Source of the DNA: Flavobacterium limnosediminis JC2902
GTDB taxonomy: Bacteria > Bacteroidota > Bacteroidia > Flavobacteriales > Flavobacteriaceae
DNA: 64,000 nucleotides
Direction of reading: 5' to 3'
Assembly: GCF_000498535.1 (NCBI RefSeq)
Contig: NZ_AVGG01000003.1
Coordinates: 1 to 64,000, forward strand
A program made the translations under genes and the position numbers. Under the pieces are notes generated by a model that was not told the origin of the DNA, made no database searches, and saw only the letters and a program-made list of their open reading frames with translations. This document shows positions 1 to 8,298 of the stretch, one piece after another; position 1 is the stretch's first letter, and every line of letters starts with the position of its first letter.

Positions 1-282
1 TGAATTCGTGGCTAAAATTTTTTAAGTAAGAATATGAAATCAGTGCAAATCTTTTCAATCTGGATCATCTGCACACTATTTTTCAGAGATGCGGCCAGAC
101 GGTAGCTTTTTAAGTTAGGATTTTTTGTTTGAAATACTTTGCGGGCAGGGATTCCTTCGTCTGTTGCTTCGCTCGAATGCAAATCCGCTGATAGATGCAC
201 ATAAAATTTTCTTAAAACCTGTTTTTCAGTTGGTTGCCATACAAAAAAAACGTAATTTTACTCTAAGATTTTTGATTTGTTG

Positions 283-290
283 TATGTTTG
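283..290 (+). promoter_or_regulatory. Bacteroidota -7 box for the small RNA
   Basis: TATGTTTG matches TAnnTTTG exactly. Transcription would begin about 3-5 nt further on, at 293-295, which is where the 5' strand of the RNA's closing helix starts. No clear -33 TTG lies at the usual distance. No reading frame of note follows before the terminator at 382-411. Confidence 0.55.
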
Positions 291-293
291 AAT

Positions 294-411
294 AAGAGGC
301 ACTACGAACGTGTTCTTTTTCGGGCGCTATCCTATCTATTGTTAAAAGTGTAGGGTGATAGTAAATCAAGAATTTATTGCGAGAGGTCATAGAAATATGG
401 CCTCTTTTTAT
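294..411 (+). ncRNA. Candidate structured small RNA, possibly 6S-Flavo
   Basis: A self-contained unit of about 115 nt runs from an exact -7 box to a U-tailed hairpin without a convincing ORF. By eye it folds into a rod. AAGAGGC (294-300) pairs with GCCTCTT (400-406), TTCTT near 312 with AAGAA near 370, and a CTATC/GATAG helix near 330 and 355 closes the inner part, with unpaired stretches between. Nested helices with an open middle closed at the two ends are the layout of 6S RNA, which mimics an open promoter and binds RNA polymerase. Rfam has a flavobacterial family of this kind (6S-Flavo). Promoter, pairing and terminator are seen directly; the 6S identity is inference. A leader RNA or an unrelated sRNA is the alternative. 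Confidence 0.5.
382..411 (+). terminator. Intrinsic terminator of the small RNA
   Basis: AGAGGTCAT (382-390) pairs with ATGGCCTCT (397-405), with one G-T wobble, around a 6-nt loop, followed by a T-rich tail. Its 3' arm overlaps the strand that would otherwise close the long RNA helix, so the two folds are mutually exclusive. Confidence 0.6.
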
Positions 412-418
412 TTAGACC

Positions 419-480
419 GCAAAAAAGAGGTTCCTACACTGATAGTTATAAAAAGAATGGACAATAACACCTCTTTTTGC
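419..480. repeat. Inverted repeat downstream of the small RNA
   Basis: GCAAAAAAGAGGT (419-431) is the complement of ACCTCTTTTTGC (469-480) apart from one extra A. The 37-nt spacer encodes nothing evident. On the plus strand the far arm ends in a short T-run, so it could be a second, weaker terminator. The rest of 412-579 holds nothing I recognise. Confidence 0.35.
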
Positions 481-579
481 TGTGTACCGCTTCGTAAAGT
501 CAGAACACTTTTCTTAGTAGGGTTTAATCTTATGAACTTCCTGAATGATAGTTCCCTTCATTTAAAGACTAAAATTTTT

Positions 580-1098
580 TTATGGTTTCTGAAAATAAAG
601 TTTAGATACCCGATCCAAATCCGTCAACCCGTCAAATGGGATTTCTAAAAAATAGTTCCGTTGCCAATTTTGTGTTTTCTGCGCCTGTTTACTGATGGTT
701 ACATCCCACGGCGGATAAACCCGAATAGCACGCTTACCTTCTTTCAATTCAGAAGTAAGCACACCTTGCTCTAAAAGCACCGATTTGGGAAATACAAATT
801 GTCCGAAATGATTTTCGGATTTTGTGTTGATTACGAATAAATCCACATTGTCGGAAAAATCAAAAGGCTGAATAGGTCCGTTTTCAATCCGTTTCCATAT
901 CGTAACGAACTGACCGATTTTGGTTGGTGTTGTTTTCGCCGAACGAAATACTATGTTTAGGTTGTTCAATTGAAAGCGACAAGCTGCGTAATCGGTGCTT
1001 TCCTTTTCTTCTATTGGATTTAAAAGTACAAAACCACATTTGTCATAAACCTGCTGTTTCACCTCACCTAAAACATTGCAAACAATTTCTTCGGTCAT
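580..1098 (-). CDS. MepB-like family protein
   Basis: A cytoplasmic protein of 172 residues with no signal peptide or membrane segment. The overall pattern resembles the MepB family: an ACRFQL segment, then KIGQFVTIWKR, a conserved FPK near residue 105, and RVYPPWD near 130. The family is named after the third gene of the staphylococcal mepRAB multidrug efflux locus. Its biochemical role is not established and no mepA or mepR is nearby. The ATG start is preceded by TACTTTCG (complement of 1121-1128), one mismatch from the TAnnTTTG box, so it is probably a single-gene unit. Family assignment is by recognition of the sequence pattern. Confidence 0.7.
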   Translation of the reverse strand: MTEEIVCNVLGEVKQQVYDKCGFVLLNPIEEKESTDYAACRFQLNNLNIVFRSAKTTPTKIGQFVTIWKRIENGPIQPFDFSDNVDLFVINTKSENHFGQFVFPKSVLLEQGVLTSELKEGKRAIRVYPPWDVTISKQAQKTQNWQRNYFLEIPFDGLTDLDRVSKLYFQKP

Positions 1099-1152
1099 AT
1101 TTATAGCACTAAATTATATACGAAAGTAGTTAAATGAATTTAATCAGAAATA

Positions 1153-1182
1153 AAAAAAGCCTCTCCGTTTGGAAAGGCCTTT
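1153..1182 (-). terminator. Terminator of the act-cox operon
   Basis: On the minus strand a GGCCTTTCC/GGAGAGGC hairpin with an AAAC loop is followed by seven T residues, about 20 nt after the coxI stop codon. Confidence 0.7.
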
Positions 1183-1199
1183 TATGTGAATTTATAATC

Positions 1200-3002
1200 T
1201 TAGTGATGAAGTTTTTCTTCTCCGTCTTTGTAAGGAACCGTTTGAGGTACGAAATCCTCGTCATGACCCGGCTTACTGTAATCATAAGCCCATCTGTGTA
1301 CGTGAGGAATTTCACCAGGCCAGTTTCCGTGTAGGTGTTCTACCGGAGTAGTCCACTCTAACGTGTTTGATCTCCAAGGGTTCATTGGCGCTTTCTTACC
1401 GTAGAAAATGCTGTAGAAGAAGTTCCAGATAAATACAATTTGGAAAGCCGCCCCTACTAAGGCAAATACAGTAATCAATACGTTAACATCAGCTAAATCA
1501 TCGAATAACGGGAATGCTGTGTTAGTATAATAACGTCTTGGTAAACCAGCCATACCGATGAAGTGCATTGGGAAGAATACTCCGTAAGCACAAACTGCAG
1601 TTACCCAGAAGTGAATGTAACCCAAGTTTTTGTTCATCATTCTTCCGAACATTTTAGGGAACCAGTGGTATACACCAGCGAAGAATCCGTAAAGTGCAGA
1701 GATACCCATTACCAGGTGGAAGTGCGCTACTACGAAATAGGTATCGTGAACATTGATATCCAAAGTTGAGTCTCCAAGAATAATCCCTGTTAAACCACCT
1801 GTGATGAATGTAGAAACCAATCCGATAGAGAATAACATTGCAGGGTTTAACTGCAGGTTACCTTTCCATAATGTCGTAATATAGTTGAATGCTTTTACCG
1901 CAGAAGGAATCGCAATCAATAATGTTGTAAATGTAAATACCGATCCTAAGAATGGGTTCATACCGGAGATGAACATGTGGTGACCCCAAACGATAGTCGA
2001 TAAAAACGCAATCGCCAAAATAGAAGCAATCATCGCACGGTAACCGAAAATTGGTTTACGTGAATTCGTCGCAATAATTTCAGATGTAATACCTAAAGCA
2101 GGCAATAATACGATGTATACTTCAGGGTGTCCTAAGAACCAGAATAAGTGTTCGAACAATACCGGTGAACCACCTTGGTAATGTAAAACCTCACCCGAAA
2201 TAAATATATCAGATAAGAAGAACGATGTTCCGAAACTTCTGTCGAAAATCAATAATAAAGCAGCTGATAATAAAACCGGGAACGATACGATACCGATGAT
2301 AGCCGTTACGAAGAATGCCCAGATAGTCAATGGTAATCTTGTCATTGACATTCCTTTAGTTCTTAAGTTGATTACGGTAACCACGTAGTTCAAAGACCCC
2401 ATCAAAGACGAAGCGATGAAGATAGCCATGGATACTAACCATAAAGTCATTCCTGTTCCTGAACCCGGAATCGCCTGAGGCAAGGCACTCAAAGGAGGAT
2501 AAATTGTCCATCCCGCAGAAGCCGGTCCTGATTCAACAAACAAAGAGCACAACATGATAACTGTTGAGACAAAGAACAACCAGTATGAAATCATGTTCAT
2601 GAAACCGGAAGCCATATCACGCGCTCCAATTTGTAACGGAATCAACAAGTTACTGAAGGTACCGCTTAATCCGGCAGTTAATACGAAGAATACCATGATG
2701 GTACCGTGAATCGTAACTAAAGCCAGGTAAATATCATTACGCATTACTCCACCCGGAGCAAATTTTTCTCCTAAAAGGAATTTAAAAATACCGAAAGATT
2801 CTTCCGGCCAAGCAATCTGCATACGGAATAATAATGACATCGCAACACCAATAATACCCATGATTAAACCAGTAATCAAATACTGCTTGGCAATCATTTT
2901 ATGATCGATACTAAAGATGTACTTTGTGATAAAAGTATCTTTATGGTGGTGTTCGTGTTCGTGTCCGTGATCGTGACTTAAATCGTGTCCTACTGCTGAC
3001 AT
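1200..3002 (-). CDS. ctaD: Cytochrome c oxidase subunit I
   Basis: Catalytic subunit of a haem-copper oxidase: it reduces O2 to water and pumps protons across the inner membrane. 600 residues and about 12 membrane segments. Visible motifs are the HGTIMVF segment of helix II, GHPEVYI with the CuB histidine and its cross-linked tyrosine, WGHHMF carrying the two further CuB histidines, and HDTYFVVAHFHLVMG with the haem histidines in helix X. The HPEVY type points to an A-family oxidase. The first 20 residues are rich in His (HDHGHEHEHHH), a variable cytosolic tail. It is the last gene of the operon, 36 nt after subunit II, and is followed by a terminator. Subunit III is not adjacent. Confidence 0.97.
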   Translation of the reverse strand: MSAVGHDLSHDHGHEHEHHHKDTFITKYIFSIDHKMIAKQYLITGLIMGIIGVAMSLLFRMQIAWPEESFGIFKFLLGEKFAPGGVMRNDIYLALVTIHGTIMVFFVLTAGLSGTFSNLLIPLQIGARDMASGFMNMISYWLFFVSTVIMLCSLFVESGPASAGWTIYPPLSALPQAIPGSGTGMTLWLVSMAIFIASSLMGSLNYVVTVINLRTKGMSMTRLPLTIWAFFVTAIIGIVSFPVLLSAALLLIFDRSFGTSFFLSDIFISGEVLHYQGGSPVLFEHLFWFLGHPEVYIVLLPALGITSEIIATNSRKPIFGYRAMIASILAIAFLSTIVWGHHMFISGMNPFLGSVFTFTTLLIAIPSAVKAFNYITTLWKGNLQLNPAMLFSIGLVSTFITGGLTGIILGDSTLDINVHDTYFVVAHFHLVMGISALYGFFAGVYHWFPKMFGRMMNKNLGYIHFWVTAVCAYGVFFPMHFIGMAGLPRRYYTNTAFPLFDDLADVNVLITVFALVGAAFQIVFIWNFFYSIFYGKKAPMNPWRSNTLEWTTPVEHLHGNWPGEIPHVHRWAYDYSKPGHDEDFVPQTVPYKDGEEKLHH

Positions 3003-3038
3003 ATTTTTTTAATTTGAATAGTATTAAAAAATCAATTA

Positions 3039-4205
3039 TTATTTAACCTGAGCTAAAGCTTTGGTAGTATCTACTTTTACTGTTTCCATCTTAACCGCAG
3101 GAACTGTAGCGTCAGCTGCAGGAGCTTCAGCCGCTTTTGCTTCTTTAATAGTCTTGCTTAACAAAGGCTGTTGGCTTAACCATTTTTTGTAATCCGCTTC
3201 GCTTTCCACTATGATCTTCATCTGCATGTTGAAGTGAGAAGGTCCACAAATTTTATTACACAACAATAAATAATCGAACGTATAGGAATCCAAAGCAGTT
3301 TTTCCTTGTGCTACCAACTCAGCACTTTTCTTAGCTCTGATTTTGTTGATGCGGGCAACTTTTTCCACCATATCAGGAGTGTTACGCATCTGATCTGTAG
3401 TCATCGTTGGAGTAAATGCAAATTGCGTTACCATACCCGGAACACTGTTCATTTGTGCTCTGAAGTGAGGCATATAAGCCGAGTGCAATACATCCTGAGA
3501 ACGCATTTTGAAAACAACTTTCTTACCAACCGGCAAGTGAAGTTCCGCAACCTGCTTGTCATCCTGTGCGTTAGGATCGGACAAATCAACACCCAAAGTG
3601 TTAACTCCCTCGATGTAACGAACGTTTGCCTTTCCTAAAGTATTATCTGCCCCAGCGTACCTTGCTTCCCAACTGAATTGCTTTGCATACAATTCAACAT
3701 ACATTACGTCTTCTTCCTCATCAACAAACATGATGTTTGTCCATGCGTACAATCCGTAAAGAATCAAACCTGCCAAAACAATAACCGGAATAATAGTCCA
3801 GATGAACTCTAATTTGTCATTATCTGCGAAGTATAATGCTTTGTTTCCTTGCTTTCCTCTGTATTTGAAAGCGAAAAAATGCAGTAAAGCCTGAGTGATA
3901 GTCTGAACAATGAAAATTAAAATCATTGAAATCCACATCAACTGATCGACATCTTTTCCGTGCTCGGAAGCAGAACCGCTCATCAAAGGCAAATCACCAA
4001 ATTTCACAACACAGTAAATAGTAGTCAGATAAATGAAGACTAAAAAGCCAAACATCAAATAACCATTCACATTATTATCGTTATCATTGGCAATTTCAGA
4101 ATTATCCTTCTTTGCCCCGATTTGTGTCAGATCGAATATCTTAGTCAATTGCCAAACAGCAATTCCTAATAAAACTACAACTATAAGTACCAATAAACTT
4201 GTCAT
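3039..4205 (-). CDS. ctaC: Cytochrome c oxidase subunit II
   Basis: Electron entry subunit with the binuclear CuA centre, taking electrons from the cytochrome domains of Alternative Complex III. 388 residues. There is an N-terminal hydrophobic segment (residues 3-17), a second at about 48-70, and the usual hairpin of two helices at about 90-170. A periplasmic cupredoxin domain follows. CuA ligands are visible as the His of DVLHSAYMP and as CNKICGPSHFNMQM, giving Cys, Cys, His and Met. The C-terminal 40 residues are Ala/Lys-rich and variable. The first hydrophobic segment is extra compared with a two-helix subunit II, as in other Bacteroidota. Confidence 0.96.
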   Translation of the reverse strand: MTSLLVLIVVVLLGIAVWQLTKIFDLTQIGAKKDNSEIANDNDNNVNGYLMFGFLVFIYLTTIYCVVKFGDLPLMSGSASEHGKDVDQLMWISMILIFIVQTITQALLHFFAFKYRGKQGNKALYFADNDKLEFIWTIIPVIVLAGLILYGLYAWTNIMFVDEEEDVMYVELYAKQFSWEARYAGADNTLGKANVRYIEGVNTLGVDLSDPNAQDDKQVAELHLPVGKKVVFKMRSQDVLHSAYMPHFRAQMNSVPGMVTQFAFTPTMTTDQMRNTPDMVEKVARINKIRAKKSAELVAQGKTALDSYTFDYLLLCNKICGPSHFNMQMKIIVESEADYKKWLSQQPLLSKTIKEAKAAEAPAADATVPAVKMETVKVDTTKALAQVK

Positions 4206-4225
4206 TTGTTTATTTCTTTAAAATA

Positions 4226-5734
4226 TTAATAATGAAAATGTTTACTTTCTTCGATTAACGGATTGCGTTTTGCCAATAACGGTGATTTCGTTAAAGCAGT
4301 AAACACTACAAAAATGAATAATCCGAAGAAGAATAACAATGCACTGATCTCAGATACTCCGATGAACCATTGATCACCAACAGTAGCCGGCATAATCATG
4401 TTGAAGAAATCTATATAATGACCTGTTAGTATAATGATACCTGCCATAACAACAACCCAAGTCAATCGTTTAAAGTCTGTGTTGATAAGGATTAAGATTG
4501 GCAATACAAAGTTCATAACAACCATACCGAAGAATGGTAATTTGAAGTCTTCGATTCTGGTTACGAAATAAGTTACCTCTTCCGGAATGTTGGAATACCA
4601 CATTAACATGAATTGAGAGAACCATAAATAGGTCCAGAATACTGAAATACCAAACATGAATTTTGCCAAGTCATGGATGTGACTTGTATTCACATATTCT
4701 AAATATCCTTTTGATTTTAAGTATAAAGTAACGAATGCAATAGTAGTAATACCGCTTACGAAGAAGCTGGCAAACACATACCACCCGAATAATGTACTGT
4801 ACCAGTGTGGATCAACTGACATAACCCAGTCCCAAGAAGCAATGGATTCCGTAACGATAAAGAACGCTAAGAAACCTGCCGCCATTTTGAAATTCTTTTT
4901 GTAGAAAGAATCATCAGTAGCATCGTCCTGAGCCAATGAGTTTTTTCTAGAGAAATAACGATATAAGTTCCAACCTGCCAAGAAAACAGCTGCTCTGATC
5001 AGGAAGAAAGGAACGTTTAAGAATCCGGCTTTTCCAGCGATGATAGCATCGTAGTTTTCACTTTTCGGATCAGTAACACCCTCTGCCATCCATGCGAACA
5101 AATGATTCATATGCATCCCTGATAAAACAAGCAATACAAAGAAGATTATTGAACCTGGTAACAAATAAGCAGTGATTCCTTCCATTACACGGAACAATAC
5201 CGGAGACCATCCTGCCTGTGCCGCCCATTGGATCGCGTAAAACACTAAAACACCCATAGAAATCAACAAGAAGAAAATACAAGCCACGTACAATGCTGCC
5301 CATGGTTTGTTTTGCAATTGATGTAAAACATGCTCTAAATGTTTCTCATGCTCTTTGTGCGCATCTGCTTCATGCGTATCTGCTTTAGCTGCATGAGCAT
5401 CATGATGATTCTCTTCTGCAACTGGAGCAACTACCGCTTTTGTTGAATCTGCTTCCACTGTTTTTACAGAGTCGGCTGCCACTGTGTGTGCTTCAGATTT
5501 TGGAGCTTCATGGGCTACAGTATCCGCAACCTCGTGGTGTGCTTCAGTCGCTGGAGCCACTTCATGTGCTGTGGCTGCAGTATGATGTCCTCCATCATGA
5601 TGACTTTCCGCTAATATTTTTTCTACGTCTTGCGTAGTTTTAGGTGCAGTTAAAAAACCATACGCAATACCTAACAACCCAAGGGCCATAAGGACGAATG
5701 CAAAGGTTTTTAATTTGTTTGAAAATGTGTACAT
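4226..5734 (-). CDS. actF: Alternative Complex III membrane subunit ActF (quinol:cytochrome c oxidoreductase)
   Basis: One of the two large membrane subunits of Alternative Complex III, which oxidises quinol and passes electrons to the oxidase encoded just downstream. 502 residues. One hydrophobic segment (9-27) is followed by a low-complexity His/Ala/Glu-rich stretch at about 38-135 (HHDGGHH, HHDAHAAK), then about nine or ten membrane helices. The helical part resembles the NrfD-like fold of ActC. The His-rich segment makes the protein about 100 residues longer than the helical core needs. It lies 23 nt after actE and 20 nt before subunit II. Identification rests on operon position and membrane pattern. 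Confidence 0.88.
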   Translation of the reverse strand: MYTFSNKLKTFAFVLMALGLLGIAYGFLTAPKTTQDVEKILAESHHDGGHHTAATAHEVAPATEAHHEVADTVAHEAPKSEAHTVAADSVKTVEADSTKAVVAPVAEENHHDAHAAKADTHEADAHKEHEKHLEHVLHQLQNKPWAALYVACIFFLLISMGVLVFYAIQWAAQAGWSPVLFRVMEGITAYLLPGSIIFFVLLVLSGMHMNHLFAWMAEGVTDPKSENYDAIIAGKAGFLNVPFFLIRAAVFLAGWNLYRYFSRKNSLAQDDATDDSFYKKNFKMAAGFLAFFIVTESIASWDWVMSVDPHWYSTLFGWYVFASFFVSGITTIAFVTLYLKSKGYLEYVNTSHIHDLAKFMFGISVFWTYLWFSQFMLMWYSNIPEEVTYFVTRIEDFKLPFFGMVVMNFVLPILILINTDFKRLTWVVVMAGIIILTGHYIDFFNMIMPATVGDQWFIGVSEISALLFFFGLFIFVVFTALTKSPLLAKRNPLIEESKHFHY

Positions 5735-5757
5735 ATTTCTAAACGTTCAAATGAGTT

Positions 5758-6309
5758 TTACTTCTTTAATTCTCCTCTTAATTTCAACACGTGATCCGTA
5801 ACCATCCAACGCTCTTTCTGAGACAATTGGTTTGCGTGAGAACCCATGGAGTTTAAACCATAAGTAATTACGTGAAAAATACTTCCTTCGGTAATATCTC
5901 TGTCCGCATAATTAGGAACCCCCAAGAATTTTTCTCTTTTCACAAGATTACCCTGACCATCACCCTTTTCACCGTGACAAACAGCACAATAGATATTGTA
6001 CAGTTCAGCACCTTTTTCCGTATCAACAGATAACGAATCCAACGGTGACTTTAATTCGGTTTTAGCCTGCATGTAACCGGCTGGAGTATTTTCATAATCA
6101 TAAGGTTCAAAACCTCTTTTTATACTTCCTTTTGCAGGTAATTGACCTTCTTTACCACTTTTAAAAGCACTGGATTCTGAATACGTTTCGTATGCAACCG
6201 ATTCATACATATTAGGAAAGAACTGATAGTTAGGTTTCGACTTGTCAAAGCAAGAAGTTGCCGCGATCGACACACCTACTAATGCTACTATTTTATATAA
6301 GGCTTTCAT
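5758..6309 (-). CDS. actE: Alternative Complex III monohaem cytochrome c subunit ActE
   Basis: Lipid-anchored monohaem cytochrome c of Alternative Complex III. 183 residues. A signal peptide ends in a lipobox (ATSC, Cys-20), so the protein is tethered to the membrane. One haem site CAVCH lies near residue 108, and a later Met in YGLNSMGSH is a candidate sixth ligand. It probably relays electrons from the pentahaem region of ActA to the oxidase. It starts 8 nt after actD. Confidence 0.9.
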   Translation of the reverse strand: MKALYKIVALVGVSIAATSCFDKSKPNYQFFPNMYESVAYETYSESSAFKSGKEGQLPAKGSIKRGFEPYDYENTPAGYMQAKTELKSPLDSLSVDTEKGAELYNIYCAVCHGEKGDGQGNLVKREKFLGVPNYADRDITEGSIFHVITYGLNSMGSHANQLSQKERWMVTDHVLKLRGELKK

Positions 6310-6317
6310 ATCTTCTA

Positions 6318-6845
6318 TTAATGCTTATCAATTACTTTAACTTCTACAGCACCGGTATTTTTGAAGAAAGAAACCATATCTTCTTCGTTACCACTTACGG
6401 CAACTTCCATTAAGAAGTGATCGTCTGTGGTTCTCACATCCGGATTTTCAGCTTGTTTGAACGGCCATAATTTACTTCTTAAATAGAAAGTGATAACCAT
6501 TAAGTGGGCTGCAAAAAATACTGTTAATTCAAACAAGATAGGCACGAAAGCAGGCATATTCTGATAAAATGCAAAACTTGGCTTCCCTCCGATATCCTGT
6601 GGCCAATCAACAATCATCATATAATTCAATAAATTAGCTGCTACCGTTAATCCAACAACTCCATAAAGGAATGAAGCAATTGCAATTCTAGTTGGCGCCA
6701 ATCCCATTGCTTTATCCAAACCGTGAACCGGGAAAGGTGTATAAATTTCTTCGATGTGATGATGAGCAGCTCTTGATGCTTTTACTGCATCCATTAAGAT
6801 ATCATCATCATTGTATATCGCATGTATAACTTTATTAGTACTCAT
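6318..6845 (-). CDS. actD: Alternative Complex III subunit ActD (DUF3341)
   Basis: Small subunit of 175 residues with two membrane helices, at about 55-75 and 97-120, and cytoplasmic ends. DUF3341 proteins are always found next to NrfD-like ActC; the two helices pack against the membrane subunits and the cytoplasmic domain caps them. No cofactor motif is present, as expected. Only 6 nt separate it from actC. Confidence 0.9.
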   Translation of the reverse strand: MSTNKVIHAIYNDDDILMDAVKASRAAHHHIEEIYTPFPVHGLDKAMGLAPTRIAIASFLYGVVGLTVAANLLNYMMIVDWPQDIGGKPSFAFYQNMPAFVPILFELTVFFAAHLMVITFYLRSKLWPFKQAENPDVRTTDDHFLMEVAVSGNEEDMVSFFKNTGAVEVKVIDKH

Positions 6846-6851
6846 GATCTA

Positions 6852-8258
6852 TTAATGATTATGTGAATGATGTCCTTCTTTTTCTCTTTCTCTTTTATAA
6901 TTGTCACCAGAAGTTTTCAAAATTGTTTTAACCTCTGCCTGAGCAATTACAGGGAAACTTCTCGAATATAACAAGAACAATACGAAGAAGAAACCAATTG
7001 TTCCGATGTAAATACCTGCATCAACAAATGTTGGCTGGAACATTGTCCAAGATGATGGAAGGTAATCTCTGTGCAATGATGTAACGATAATTACGAAACG
7101 CTCGAACCACATACCAATATTTACCACGATAGAGATGATAAAAGAGAACATGATGCTTGTTCTTAATTTTTTGAACCACATGAACTGTGGTGAGAATACG
7201 TTACAAGTCATCATCAACCAGTATGACCACCAGTATGGACCTGTCGCACGATTCAAGAATGCATATTGCTCGTATTCTACACCTGAGTACCAAGCCACAA
7301 ATAACTCGGTGATGTATGCAATACCAACAATTGAACCTGTAATCATGATTACAATATTCATTAATTCGATATGCTGAATTGTGATATAATCTTCAAGATT
7401 GGACACTTTTCTCATAATGATAAGCAAGGTATTTACCATTGCAAAACCTGAGAATACAGCTCCCGCAACGAAGTACGGAGGTAAGATTGTCGTATGCCAT
7501 CCCGGAATTACCGATGTAGCAAAGTCAAAGGATACAATCGTGTGTACAGAAAGTACTAATGGTGTTGCCAAACCAGCCAAAACAAGAGAAACCTCTTCAA
7601 AACGCTGCCAGTCTTTTGCTCTACCTGACCATCCGAAAGAAAGGATGGAATAAATTCTTTTGTTGAAAGGTGTTACCGCTCTGTCACGAATCATAGCGAA
7701 ATCCGGTAATAATCCAGTCCACCAGAATACCAATGACACCGAAAGATACGTTGAAATCGCAAATACGTCCCAAAGTAATGGCGAGTTAAAGTTTACCCAA
7801 AGTGATCCAAATTGATTTGGAATCGGTAATACCCAGTACCCTAACCATGGACGACCCATGTGAATGATTGGGAACAAACCTGCCTGAACAACCGAGAAAA
7901 TGGTCATGGCTTCCGCAGAACGGTTGATTGCCATTCTCCATCTTTGACGGAATAATAATAATACAGCAGAGATAAGTGTTCCGGCGTGACCGATACCTAC
8001 CCACCAAACGAAGTTAGTGATATCCCAAGCCCAACCAACTGTTTTATTTAATCCCCAAGTTCCGATACCGGTAGAAATGGTGTAAACCATACATCCTGCT
8101 CCCCAAAGGAAAGCTGCTAATGCAATTGAGAAAACGGTCCACCATAGTTTGTTTGCTTTACCTTCAACAGGCTTAGCCACGTCTACTGTTACATCGTGAT
8201 AAGTTTTATCACCTATAACTAAAGGTTTTCTAATGGGTGCTTCGTAATGAGACGACAT
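6852..8258 (-). CDS. actC: Alternative Complex III NrfD/PsrC-like quinol-binding subunit ActC
   Basis: Integral membrane subunit of 468 residues with about ten helices and the NrfD/PsrC pattern (WGLNKTVGWAWDITNF, GIGHAGTLISA). In this family the quinol site lies near the periplasmic face, next to the iron-sulfur subunit ActB. The C-terminal tail is His/Glu/Lys-rich (EREKEGHHSHNH). It follows actB by 40 nt. Confidence 0.93.
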   Translation of the reverse strand: MSSHYEAPIRKPLVIGDKTYHDVTVDVAKPVEGKANKLWWTVFSIALAAFLWGAGCMVYTISTGIGTWGLNKTVGWAWDITNFVWWVGIGHAGTLISAVLLLFRQRWRMAINRSAEAMTIFSVVQAGLFPIIHMGRPWLGYWVLPIPNQFGSLWVNFNSPLLWDVFAISTYLSVSLVFWWTGLLPDFAMIRDRAVTPFNKRIYSILSFGWSGRAKDWQRFEEVSLVLAGLATPLVLSVHTIVSFDFATSVIPGWHTTILPPYFVAGAVFSGFAMVNTLLIIMRKVSNLEDYITIQHIELMNIVIMITGSIVGIAYITELFVAWYSGVEYEQYAFLNRATGPYWWSYWLMMTCNVFSPQFMWFKKLRTSIMFSFIISIVVNIGMWFERFVIIVTSLHRDYLPSSWTMFQPTFVDAGIYIGTIGFFFVLFLLYSRSFPVIAQAEVKTILKTSGDNYKREREKEGHHSHNH

Positions 8259-8298
8259 AATCCTTTATATTGTTTCTTAATTAATATTTTTATTACTC

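Noticed and set aside
12..200. 62-codon frame on the minus strand at the window start
   Set aside because: No promoter, no family pattern and odd composition. It may be the remnant of a gene or repeat cut by the window edge, but I cannot support a gene.
355..648. 97-codon plus-strand frame covering the small RNA end and the inverted repeat
   Set aside because: It runs through a terminator and an inverted repeat into the mepB-like gene on the other strand; composition is not protein-like.
7786..8007. Frames inside actC and other long genes
   Set aside because: Shadows of real, conserved genes without promoter or family match.
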